64,000 nucleotides of DNA from Sulfitobacter sp. EhC04 (GTDB taxonomy: Bacteria; Pseudomonadota; Alphaproteobacteria; Rhodobacterales; Rhodobacteraceae): NCBI RefSeq assembly GCF_001650875.1, contig NZ_LXYI01000049.1:1-64000 (forward strand). The letters run 5' to 3'. The notes beneath the pieces are model-generated. The model was not told the DNA's origin. It made no database searches and was given only the letters and a program-made list of their open reading frames with translations. Made by a program: the position numbers and the translations under genes. This document shows, piece by piece, positions 8,072 through 16,148 of this stretch; within the stretch, counting starts at the first letter, position 1; each line of letters begins with the position of its first letter.

Positions 8072-8906
8072 TGTTCTGAAGTTCAAAAAGCCCGATGGCG
8101 GGCCCGTCACCCAAGCCGACAAAGGCGAGATCAAGATCAAAGATGTCTCGATCACCTTTGGGCGCGGCCCGACAGAGTATCGCGCGGTTGAAACCACATC
8201 CATCGACATCAAAGCTGGAGAGTTCGTGTGTATCCTTGGCCCCTCGGGCTGCGGTAAATCCACGCTGATGAACGCGATTGCGGGATACGTTGAGCCCACC
8301 ACTGGCAAGGTCACCGTTGACGACGTTGAAGTCAAAGGCCCCGGACCTGACCGGGGCATGGTGTTTCAGCAGTATTCGTTGCTGCCCTGGAAAACCGTCT
8401 ATGAGAACGTCGCCTTTGGCCCGAAAATGGCGGGGGCGACCCGGACCGAAGCAGGTTCTGTCGCGAACACATTCCTTGGCCTTGTTGGTTTGAAAAAATT
8501 TGGAAACCGCTATCCGGCGGAGCTGTCGGGCGGCATGCAGCAGCGTGTGGGCATTGCTCGTGCACTGGCCAATTACCCCAGCGTCTTGTTGATGGATGAA
8601 CCCTTTGGAGCGCTTGACGCTCAGACGCGGCTGATGATGCAGGAGAGCCTGCTCGACATCTGGCGCCAATTTGGCACCACGGTTGTCTTTGTGACCCACG
8701 ATGTGGACGAGGCGGTGTTCCTTGCCGACCGCGTGCTGATTATGAGCGCGGCCCCCGGCCGGATCATCGAGGACGTACGGATCAAGCTGCCACGCCCCCG
8801 ATCCACCGATATGGCCGCCACACAGGAATACATGGTAGCACGGCAATTCTGTCTCGACACGATCAAGGCCGAGAGCCGCAAAGCCTTTGCGGAGCAGAAC
8901 AAATGA
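8064..8906 (+). CDS. ABC transporter ATP-binding protein, SsuB/TauB type
   Basis: A 280-aa ATPase with Walker [10 protein letters not shown] (near residue 57), Q-loop VFQQYSLLPW, signature LSGGMQQRVGIARAL, Walker B VLLMDEPFGALDAQT and switch His VTHDVDEA. The LPWKTVYENVAFG segment is characteristic of nitrate/sulfonate/taurine importers. It overlaps the preceding membrane protein gene by 8 bp and the SCO1 gene by 4 bp, so import and the copper genes form one transcription unit. Confidence 0.93.
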   Translation: MLDVLKFKKPDGGPVTQADKGEIKIKDVSITFGRGPTEYRAVETTSIDIKAGEFVCILGPSGCGKSTLMNAIAGYVEPTTGKVTVDDVEVKGPGPDRGMVFQQYSLLPWKTVYENVAFGPKMAGATRTEAGSVANTFLGLVGLKKFGNRYPAELSGGMQQRVGIARALANYPSVLLMDEPFGALDAQTRLMMQESLLDIWRQFGTTVVFVTHDVDEAVFLADRVLIMSAAPGRIIEDVRIKLPRPRSTDMAATQEYMVARQFCLDTIKAESRKAFAEQNK

Positions 8907-9499
8907 TACGCTTTGCTCTGCTCGTAGTCGCTTTGGCTTTTGGGTCTGGGGCACAAGCGCAGGTGCAGGGTGTCCTGCTGGACAAACCCGTCGCGCTCCC
9001 AGCGTTGTCTTTCTACGATGAAAACAGCCAGACCTATGAAACTGCTGATCTAACCGATCAGTGGACGCTGATCATGATTGGCTTTCTCACCTGCCCGGAC
9101 GTCTGCCCCTTCACCTTGGGCAATCTGGAAGCCGCCGTCGCCGAAACCGGCATGCGCGTGCGGCCTGACAATGTGCCAAAAGTCTGGTTCCTGTCCGTCG
9201 ATCCCGACCGCGATGCGGAGTATGTCAGTGAATACGGCCCCTTTTTCCATCCCGACTTTCGCAGCATGACCGGCACCCGCGAAAACATCGACACCTTTGT
9301 CGAGGTCTCTGACGGTTATTACCGTCTGATGCCACCGGATGCGGATGGGTTTTACGACGTTCAGCACACATCAGCCGTCTCTGTCATCGCGCCTGACGGC
9401 ACATTGCGCGCCAAGCTACAGCCGCCGTTTGATCCCGGCCTCACGGCAGAATTCCTGTCGCGCCTCCAAATATCATACCGCAAGGAACTCTCCCAATGA
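8903..9499 (+). CDS. SCO1/SenC-family copper/thiol-disulfide protein
   Basis: A 198-aa exported protein (signal peptide ending near AQA, residue 19) with a thioredoxin-like fold. The SCO copper ligands are present: C64 and C68 in the CPDVCP motif and H155 in VQHTSA. SCO proteins deliver copper to the CuA site of oxidases or N2O reductase, or reduce it. No oxidase gene is in the window, so here it more likely serves a local cupro-protein or a distant oxidase. Its ATG overlaps the ATPase stop. Confidence 0.9.
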   Translation: MIRFALLVVALAFGSGAQAQVQGVLLDKPVALPALSFYDENSQTYETADLTDQWTLIMIGFLTCPDVCPFTLGNLEAAVAETGMRVRPDNVPKVWFLSVDPDRDAEYVSEYGPFFHPDFRSMTGTRENIDTFVEVSDGYYRLMPPDADGFYDVQHTSAVSVIAPDGTLRAKLQPPFDPGLTAEFLSRLQISYRKELSQ

Positions 9500-9927
9500 T
9501 CCGATCCTGCCTTTTCGCCGCATTGCTGATGACAGCCACCACAGCCACTGCGCAGGACATCAAGGCAACGGATGCCTATGTGCCGCAATCTCCACCTGGC
9601 TCCATGGCGCAGGCAGCATACATGCAGCTGGAAAACACCACCGATAAAGTCCGAAGTGTGATCGGGGTCGAGGCATCCGGTTACGCCATGGCACATCTGC
9701 ACGGCAGCGAGATGAAAGACGGCGTGGCCACCATGACTATGGTGCACCAACTGGACATCGCACCGGGGCAAAGCGTTTCGCTGGAGCCCGGCAGTTACCA
9801 CATCATGCTGATGCGACCCGAGGCGATGTCCAAAGTTGGCGACACAGTTGAACTAAAACTGTTGTTTGCGGATGGTGATACGCTGGAGGTGGCGGCCGAA
9901 GTCAAATCCCGGTCCAACGGATCATGA
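9496..9927 (+). CDS. PCu(A)C periplasmic copper chaperone
   Basis: A 143-aa secreted Cu(I) chaperone (signal peptide ending near residue 20). It contains the exact ligand pattern H69-x10-M80-x21-H102-x-M104 of the PCuAC family. In known systems it works with SCO to load copper onto CuA sites. The start overlaps the SCO1 stop, matching a SCO/PCuAC functional pair. Confidence 0.92.
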   Translation: MIRSCLFAALLMTATTATAQDIKATDAYVPQSPPGSMAQAAYMQLENTTDKVRSVIGVEASGYAMAHLHGSEMKDGVATMTMVHQLDIAPGQSVSLEPGSYHIMLMRPEAMSKVGDTVELKLLFADGDTLEVAAEVKSRSNGS

Positions 9928-10496
9928 AATATCTGGTCGCGTCATGTGCGTTTCTTGTGGCGCTGCCTGCTGCGGCTGATTTCGACGCGGCCAGTTATCC
10001 TCCTAATGAGACCTGCGCGTTGTGCCACGGATTGTTTGGGCAATCACGGACAGCGAAGTTCCCACACCTGGCCGGACAGAAGCCTGCCTACCTGCGCGCC
10101 CAGCTCGATGCATTCCTTGCGGGGGAGCGTTCCAATGACGGCGGACAGATGGTGAGCATCGTGACAGAGCTCAAACCAGAGGATTTTGACGTGGTGGTCA
10201 GATGGTTCTCCAAACAAGACCCTCCCTCGTCGTCAGTGGCACCCGCAGATAATATCGGCAAAAAACTGACGACAGAGGCCGGATGCCTGGATTGTCATAG
10301 CGGAGGTGGTGCAGAGGACGTGCCCCACCTCACGGCCCAGCACGTCGGATATCTGGCGAAACAAATGTACGATTTTCGCGATGGAGCGCGCACCCATAGC
10401 GCGGCGGCTGATCTGCACCGGGAAGCCTTCCGTGCGATGGGCGATGGAATCGATCAAATCGCCGCCTATTTGTCGTCGCTGGAAAGGTCCCCATGA
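9924..10496 (+). CDS. Dihaem cytochrome c (c4-like)
   Basis: A 190-aa exported cytochrome with two haem-binding CxxCH motifs, CALCH (31-35) and CLDCH (121-125), each in its own class I domain. The domains are joined by a PSSSVAP linker, as in cytochrome c4. Distal Met candidates are GGQMVSIV (near 76) and AFRAMGDG. It would accept or pass electrons in the periplasm. It overlaps both neighbours by 4 bp, placing it with the copper chaperones and the regulator. Confidence 0.9.
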   Translation: MKYLVASCAFLVALPAAADFDAASYPPNETCALCHGLFGQSRTAKFPHLAGQKPAYLRAQLDAFLAGERSNDGGQMVSIVTELKPEDFDVVVRWFSKQDPPSSSVAPADNIGKKLTTEAGCLDCHSGGGAEDVPHLTAQHVGYLAKQMYDFRDGARTHSAAADLHREAFRAMGDGIDQIAAYLSSLERSP

Positions 10497-11218
10497 CAGA
10501 AATGAAACCCATTCCCGACACCGACCCGAGTGCGATTTTCCTGTCGGAATACCTGCTTGAGATCAACGAAGGTGCTGGCTTTCTGTCCTCGCTATCGCCG
10601 GATGACCAGAAACAGGTGCGCAGATACGGGACCAGATGCAAGGTGGCCAAAGGTGAGGGCGTCTTTTTTCAGGGTGATCCGCACACGGGTGTGTGGGTTG
10701 TCGAAAAAGGGCGCATCAGGACCTATTATGCTGGACCCTCAGGGCGTGAGATCACGCTGGCCTATTGGAGTGTGGGGCATTTTATCGGCGGACCCGAGGT
10801 GTTCGGGATGGGACGTCACGTCTGGTCCGCTGACGCACTTGAAGATTGCGAATTGCTTTTTGTGTCCGGCGCGAGCCTCCTTCGGCTGGTGCGCGAAATC
10901 CCTGATGTTGCGGTCGCTGTGATCAATGGCTTGGTCAACAAAGGAAAGTGTTATTCTGCTCTGATTCAGATGTTGGGCACACGCACGGTTTCTGAACGGC
11001 TCCAGCAGTTGCTGGTGATTTTGGCCGAAACTTATGGCCGTCACGAGGAGGGCCAAATCGTCGTTGATCGTGACATCACATATGATCAAATAGCAACCAT
11101 TGTGGGTGCCACCCGTCAATGGGTGACGCTATCGCTTGACCGACTTCAAAATGAAGGCGTTCTAAGAGTGAGCCGGAAAGAAATCACCATTTTGAAGCTG
11201 GACCAGCTCTATTCTTGA
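10493..11218 (+). CDS. Crp/Fnr-family transcriptional regulator
   Basis: A 241-aa regulator with an N-terminal cyclic-nucleotide-binding fold (residues ~25-150: GEGVFFQGDPHTGVWVVEKG, then GHFIGGPEVF) and a C-terminal winged helix with YDQIATIVGATRQWVTLSLDRL as recognition region. It lacks the N-terminal Cys cluster of FNR, so it is not an oxygen-sensing [4Fe-4S] FNR. Being the last gene of the copper/cytochrome operon, it is the likely local regulator of the whole island. Confidence 0.9.
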   Translation: MTEMKPIPDTDPSAIFLSEYLLEINEGAGFLSSLSPDDQKQVRRYGTRCKVAKGEGVFFQGDPHTGVWVVEKGRIRTYYAGPSGREITLAYWSVGHFIGGPEVFGMGRHVWSADALEDCELLFVSGASLLRLVREIPDVAVAVINGLVNKGKCYSALIQMLGTRTVSERLQQLLVILAETYGRHEEGQIVVDRDITYDQIATIVGATRQWVTLSLDRLQNEGVLRVSRKEITILKLDQLYS

Positions 11219-11608
11219 AAAACTCAAATGCGAAAAATTTCCCAGCGACTGTTCGCGTTACACCATAAGGCAGACTCTGCGATGCTGATAAATCCCAAAA
11301 TCCTCATAATGGATTTTGGCTATCCCTGAGATGATGCAATTGCAAACTTCGATAACCACTTAGGATGCATTAAGAATCTTGGCGCAACGTTCAGCTTTCG
11401 GCACTATGGGCTCGTTGCGGTCGATCGTCGCGCACCGCCCCAATGTCAGCGTTGGAGATCAGGCGTCTGCCCACAGAGTTCGACCCGTCCCCTGGATCTT
11501 AATCTCTACGACGGGATACCGGCCAGACTGTCAGACATCTTCTTCTAGCGAAATCCAAGAACCTGTTTCTCGGTGGAACTTGCAGTTCTTTCCCAAGCCT
11601 GGGCTCGC
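11219..11608. other. 390-bp gap, nothing coding recognised
   Basis: Reading frames here are short or implausible in composition. The segment separates the Crp/Fnr gene from the convergent ATPase gene. I see no tRNA or strong terminator; it may be decayed sequence. Confidence 0.4.
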
Positions 11609-12898
11609 CTAGTTCAAGTCCACTGCAGCCCAAAACGTACTGAGCGGTAGAGCGAAATTGCCTTCACCCATAGTCAGCTTTTCCCTCCCAAGGTAGAATA
11701 CGATCCCTATGGTGCTGCGCCCTTTTCCCGGCCCATCGTGGGCGAACCATTTCAGGTGCTTGAAATCGTCGGCCGCAACCGTGGTTGCCGCCTTGACTTC
11801 GATCCCAACCAGCCGATGTCCGCCGTCGATCACTACATCGATTTCTCGACGGTCAGCGCTGCGCCAATGATACAGTCGATAGTCTTCGTCCTGCATCGGC
11901 AAAGCACGCTGCAGCTCGCCGACAACGAAGCTCTCCAACAATCCACCCAAGGCTTCAGGACTATGGCCGATGTCAAACGATCTGTCGTTAAGCCGGCGAA
12001 GCGCACTGGAAATTCCGTTATCCACAAAATGGAATTTCGGTTGCTTGATATCACGTTTGCTCTCCCCTGGCATCCAAGCGCTCAGCTTGGTCACCAGTGA
12101 GAGACGTATGAGAATGTCGAGGTACTGATCAACTGTCTCGCGTTTGAGCTTTGCCAGTTTTGCCAATTCGGACGTGTTGATCTCTTGCGCAGTCCGTGCC
12201 GCCATTTGATCAATCAAAAACCGAAGTGCATCGGGTTTCCGAACCGGCATGACGTCTGCGACGTCTCGATCCACCACCGCATCAATGTAGTCGCGATACT
12301 GCCGCTGCCGGGGTCGGGGAGGCAGCGCGCGGAGTTCGGGGTACCCGCCCATGAGAACGAGGTCTACATAGTCTTTGCGTTCCAAGTGTGCGGGATCCGA
12401 TATCTGAGACAGCGTTGGAGCGGACTGCATCGCCCAATCAATCAAACGGCTCGCCGACGCGCGATTGACCTCCGCGGTCGTTAGCGGCCAGAGTTTGAGC
12501 GTCTGCATCCGGCCCGCCAGCGAGTCCGCGACCTCCCCCGTTGTGAAGACATTGGATGACCCGGTAAGGACAAACTGCCCTTTCCGGCGGTTACGATCGA
12601 CGATTTTCTTGATGGCCAGAGCGAGCTTCGGAGACCTTTGGACCTCATCGATGATAACCGGCGCATCAGGCTGTTCTTTCGCAAGACTTGTCAGCTGTCC
12701 TTCGGGGTCAGCCTCCATCGCCGCCAGGATCGCTGTATCGTCCAGCGTGATGAAGCGGCCTTGCTTAAACAAGTCGCGGACAAGGGTCGTCTTACCGACC
12801 TGTCTTGGTCCGACAAGGTTGACAACTCGTGCAGTTGTCAATGCTTCCTGCAATTCAGGCGTCAGATGGCGCGGGAGGTATTCATCAATTTCGCTCAT
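11609..12898 (-). CDS. AAA ATPase with C-terminal DUF4143
   Basis: A 429-aa protein with Walker A GPRQVGKTTLV (near residue 30) and Walker B APVIIDEVQRSP. It has the LTGSSNVF sensor region typical of AAA_14, and a C-terminal DUF4143 half with a restriction-endonuclease-like fold (HWRSADRREIDVVIDGG, VGIEVKAA). The cellular role of this widespread family is not known. It stands alone between two metabolic islands, faces the left island and has no operon partner, so it may be an accessory acquisition. Confidence 0.9.
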   Translation of the reverse strand: MSEIDEYLPRHLTPELQEALTTARVVNLVGPRQVGKTTLVRDLFKQGRFITLDDTAILAAMEADPEGQLTSLAKEQPDAPVIIDEVQRSPKLALAIKKIVDRNRRKGQFVLTGSSNVFTTGEVADSLAGRMQTLKLWPLTTAEVNRASASRLIDWAMQSAPTLSQISDPAHLERKDYVDLVLMGGYPELRALPPRPRQRQYRDYIDAVVDRDVADVMPVRKPDALRFLIDQMAARTAQEINTSELAKLAKLKRETVDQYLDILIRLSLVTKLSAWMPGESKRDIKQPKFHFVDNGISSALRRLNDRSFDIGHSPEALGGLLESFVVGELQRALPMQDEDYRLYHWRSADRREIDVVIDGGHRLVGIEVKAATTVAADDFKHLKWFAHDGPGKGRSTIGIVFYLGREKLTMGEGNFALPLSTFWAAVDLN

Positions 12899-13160
12899 TT
12901 CACGAGATGCCTATCAAGAGCTTCACGAAATGTCCATTAGGTCTTTCACTATCTGCCCCATACATACCTCACCAAACAATCATTAGTCTCATCACTCTAC
13001 GCTGCGCCAAACCCTGCATCGTTGAGCTGTCCCCGCACCGGCAGATCTGCGAGTGACTCGAGGCCGAATGGCACAAGGAACTGTTCCCTTGTCATCTGGC
13101 CATGGTACCGGGTCTGATTGCGTTAATCCAACAGCACGCGCATATTCCAAAATAATTTGT
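12899..13160. other. Upstream region of the DUF4143 ATPase; no gene seen
   Basis: This stretch carries the promoter region of the minus-strand ATPase and, at its right edge, the regulator palindrome of the Rieske operon. A short near-repeat, TTCACGAGATG and TTCACGAAATG, occurs near 12900-12933. No convincing coding sequence is present. Confidence 0.35.
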
Positions 13161-13172
13161 TTGAGCGCTCAA
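13161..13172. promoter_or_regulatory. TTGAGCGCTCAA operator copy 1
   Basis: A perfect 12-bp palindrome, 45 bases before the Rieske ATG. The same core recurs at 19335-19354 and 25376-25389, each in front of another gene of this cluster. It is best explained as the binding site of the TetR-family regulator at 25423. Confidence 0.75.
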
Positions 13173-13217
13173 TAAAATTTGTTAAGGTTCCGGGAAGCCA
13201 TCAATCTGGAGTTTCCC

Positions 13218-14432
13218 ATGACGTCCTCTGCCATACAGGCCCAAGATTTGCCCCAAGACCATGATCGCAAGGGTCTGCCAGCCTGGAGTTACTTCAACAC
13301 TGAGATGCTGGAAATGGAAAAGGACCTCCTTTTCCGCTCGCATTGGCAGCTTGTCTGCCACGTCAATGATCTTCCTGAACCCGGGGATTTTGTGACACTT
13401 GACTGTGTGGGAGAACGCGCGCTGGTGATCCGTGGCAAGGACGGAGTGCTGCGCGGGTTTCACAACCTTTGCCGCCACCGCGGCTCGCGCGTGGTCGCCG
13501 CCGAACAGGGCAATTGCAAAGGTACGATCGTCTGTCCGTTTCATGGCTGGGTCTACAATCTTGACGGCACGCTGCGCGGTGCGGCGCAGCCTGACAAGCT
13601 GCCGAACCTCGATTCTGTGGCCTTCGGCCTCAAAGCAATTGAGACTGATATCTGGCGCGGATTTGTCTTTGTGCGCTTTCGCCCCGGCCCGCAGCCGCGA
13701 ATGTCAGAGGTGCTCAAACGCTTTGACGCAGAGATAGATCAGTACGACCTCGAAGGGCTGATGCCCTCGGGCGAGGGGTTTTACGCCGATGTGGCAGAGG
13801 TAAACTGGAAATGTATCCGCGACGTGGACAACGAAGGATATCATGTCCCCATGGCCCACCCCGGTCTACAGGACCTGTTCGGGTCCAACTACTACGACGA
13901 GGATTTCAAGGACGGTGCGTCGCGCTCCTACTCGGAATTCCGTGAATCCAATCACCGGCTGTGGAGCGTGCGGGCCTATACCTCGATCCTTGAGGCCCCG
14001 CCCGAACTGGATGAAAGCCACGCCAAGGCCTGGCTATACATCGGATTGTTCCCCAATTGTGTGCTTGGCATTTATCCCGATTGTGTCAAATTCTACCAGG
14101 AATTCCCGGTGGAGTATGGCAAGACCATGCAGCGCGGCACAACCTATAGACTTGGCAACGAAGACCGCCGTACCCGTCTCTCACGCTATCTCAGCAGTCG
14201 GATCGACCGGCTGACCTCGGAAGAGGACGAAGAACTGGTCCGCTGGTCCTGGGAAGCGGCATTTTCCAGCGGCTATGACGGTGTGATCCTGTCGGACCTG
14301 GAAAACACCGTGCGTAGCTATCATGACTGCTTGCGCGAACACTTTCCCGTCCTGAATGAAGACGAGCCGATACGTGGCACAGTCGCCGCGCGAAACGCTG
14401 AATTGCTCGCCCAGAAAGTCGCCGCCGAATGA
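13218..14432 (+). CDS. Rieske-type aromatic-ring-hydroxylating / N-demethylating oxygenase, alpha subunit
   Basis: The ATG at 13218 follows GGAG by 7 bp; an earlier in-frame start at 13179 lies next to the operator and is unlikely. The 404-aa product has the Rieske [2Fe-2S] ligands C85, H87, C106 and H109. Mononuclear iron ligands appear in DNEGYHVPMAHPG (H209, H214). Members of this group demethylate quaternary amines (glycine betaine, stachydrine, carnitine types) or hydroxylate aromatics. The Pot-type importer, GcvT-like protein and BetI-like regulator nearby favour an N-methylated substrate. No dedicated reductase gene lies beside it. Confidence 0.88.
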   Translation: MTSSAIQAQDLPQDHDRKGLPAWSYFNTEMLEMEKDLLFRSHWQLVCHVNDLPEPGDFVTLDCVGERALVIRGKDGVLRGFHNLCRHRGSRVVAAEQGNCKGTIVCPFHGWVYNLDGTLRGAAQPDKLPNLDSVAFGLKAIETDIWRGFVFVRFRPGPQPRMSEVLKRFDAEIDQYDLEGLMPSGEGFYADVAEVNWKCIRDVDNEGYHVPMAHPGLQDLFGSNYYDEDFKDGASRSYSEFRESNHRLWSVRAYTSILEAPPELDESHAKAWLYIGLFPNCVLGIYPDCVKFYQEFPVEYGKTMQRGTTYRLGNEDRRTRLSRYLSSRIDRLTSEEDEELVRWSWEAAFSSGYDGVILSDLENTVRSYHDCLREHFPVLNEDEPIRGTVAARNAELLAQKVAAE

Positions 14433-14466
14433 GTCCGCAACCCGCCTTTGGCAGGGGGGCGCATTG

Positions 14467-15333
14467 ATGGCGTGGCATTTCGACCGCGAGGCGGGCCAAG
14501 GTCTGAAGCTGATCAGCCCGACGTTACTTTACGTGCTGGTGATGCTGGCGGCACCCCTGCTTATGGTCATCACCTTCAGCTTCTGGACGCAGGATTATCT
14601 GACCATCGACACCACGCCGACGTTTGCCAACTACCGCGAGGCATGGACGACACCGCTTTATCAGGTGCTGATGTGGCGCTCACTGAAAATTTCGGTGATT
14701 GTTACGGGCGTAACCGTCGTGCTGGCCTTTCCGATTGCCTATTACCTCTCGTTCCATGTGAAGAAACGAAAGGCGCTTTGGCTGTTCCTGATCACCGTGC
14801 CGTTCTGGACAAGCTACTTGCTGCGCGTGTTTCTTTGGAAGGTAATCCTGGGCTACAACGGCGTTTTCAACACCGCGTTTCTTGAACTGGGTCTTATTCA
14901 GGAACCACTGACCTTCATCCTCTACAACCTGAACGCCGTGGTGATAACCTTGGCACATGCTTGGGCACCATTCGCGATCCTGCCAATCTTTGTGGCGTTG
15001 GAAAAGATCGACCGCTCGCTGCTGGAGGCCGCGACGGACCTCGGTGACAGTCCGATGCGGCGGTTCTTTCGCATTACGCTGCCGCTGGCCATGCCGGGCA
15101 TCGTCGCCGCGACCCTGATCGTATTGATCCCCACCGTCGGCGATTTCATCACGCCGCGGCTAGTGGGGGGCACCGATGGGCTGATGATCTCAAACATGAT
15201 CCAAATTCAATTTGGCAAGGCGAACAATGCACCGCTGGGGGCCGCGCTCGCCGTGTCGTCGATGGTGGTGATTGGACTGATCAGCGCGGGCATCTTTCTG
15301 GTCGGCAAGAAACTGGGGGGGCGCGTGCGATGA
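14467..15333 (+). CDS. ABC transporter permease, PotB type
   Basis: The start is set at the MAWHFD methionine after a G-rich ribosome site; the longer frame from 14356 reads through the Rieske 3' end. The 288-aa permease has six hydrophobic helices and the EAA loop LLEAATDLGDSPMRRFFRITLPLAMPG. The family imports spermidine/putrescine-like cations and betaines. It overlaps the next gene by 4 bp. Confidence 0.9.
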   Translation: MAWHFDREAGQGLKLISPTLLYVLVMLAAPLLMVITFSFWTQDYLTIDTTPTFANYREAWTTPLYQVLMWRSLKISVIVTGVTVVLAFPIAYYLSFHVKKRKALWLFLITVPFWTSYLLRVFLWKVILGYNGVFNTAFLELGLIQEPLTFILYNLNAVVITLAHAWAPFAILPIFVALEKIDRSLLEAATDLGDSPMRRFFRITLPLAMPGIVAATLIVLIPTVGDFITPRLVGGTDGLMISNMIQIQFGKANNAPLGAALAVSSMVVIGLISAGIFLVGKKLGGRVR

Positions 15334-16145
15334 AATGGATATCTGTCAAATGGCTGACGGTCTATGCCGTCGTCTACATGATCTTCCTCTACGCGCCGGT
15401 GATCCTGCTCCCGCTATTTGCCTTCAACACATCCACCATTATCGCCTTTCCGCTGTCGGGTTTCACAACAGAATGGTTCGTGGGTCTGTGGTACACCGAC
15501 ACGCTGCACACGGCGCTTGGCAATTCGATGATTGTCGGGGTGACTACGGCCCTGGTCAGCACCCTGCTGGGTGCCTTCGCCGCGCGCGCCTCCGCCCGCT
15601 TTGCCTTTCCGGGCAAGACGGGGATTGTGGGGCTGATCATGCTGCCGCTGGTCCTGCCAGAAATCATCGTGGCCGTGGCGCTGCTGGTGATGCTGAACCA
15701 ACTGGGCATGCCGCTGTCACTCTGGACGGTGGTGGGCGGGCATGTGCTGATCTGCACGCCCTTTTCTATCGCGATCCTCAGTTCTGCCTACCGCGGGCTG
15801 GACCGGGAGCTCGAGGAAGCATCGTTTGACCTTGGGGAGTCCCGCTGGGGCACCTTCCGGCGCGTGACACTGCCGCTGGTGCTGCCGGGCGTAATCTCCA
15901 GCCTGCTTATCACATTCACGATATCGCTGGATGAATTCATTATCGCCTTTTTCCTGACCGGCACAGACGTCACCCTGCCCGTCTACATCTGGAGCCAACT
16001 GCGCTTTCCGGCCAAACTGCCGTCGGTCATGGCCCTTGGAACGATCCTGCTGGCGGTGTCGGTGCTGTTGCTCATTTTGGCAGAGGCTTTGCGCCGTCGC
16101 AGCGCCGCCCGGCAGGGTGTCGATACAACGCTGGCAGGGGTATGA
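15330..16145 (+). CDS. ABC transporter permease, PotC type
   Basis: A 271-aa inner-membrane permease with six helices and the EAA loop LEEASFDLGESRWGTFRRVTLPLVLPG. It is followed by the SLDEFIIAFFLTG segment that is typical of PotC. It forms the second half of the translocation channel with the preceding gene and overlaps it by an ATGA. Confidence 0.92.
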   Translation: MKWISVKWLTVYAVVYMIFLYAPVILLPLFAFNTSTIIAFPLSGFTTEWFVGLWYTDTLHTALGNSMIVGVTTALVSTLLGAFAARASARFAFPGKTGIVGLIMLPLVLPEIIVAVALLVMLNQLGMPLSLWTVVGGHVLICTPFSIAILSSAYRGLDRELEEASFDLGESRWGTFRRVTLPLVLPGVISSLLITFTISLDEFIIAFFLTGTDVTLPVYIWSQLRFPAKLPSVMALGTILLAVSVLLLILAEALRRRSAARQGVDTTLAGV

Positions 16146-16148
16146 CAG

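Noticed and set aside
7803-8954. 383-aa antisense frame over the ABC ATPase gene
   Set aside because: The opposite strand encodes Walker and signature motifs; the antisense product has no recognisable family.
8903-10496. Assignment of the copper genes to a nos (N2O reductase) cluster
   Set aside because: No nosZ, nosR, nosD, nosF or nosY genes are present; only a NosL-like tail and general copper chaperones are seen.
11379-11612. 77-aa open frame between the Crp/Fnr gene and the ATPase
   Set aside because: No ribosome site, no recognisable domain and implausible composition; probably non-coding.
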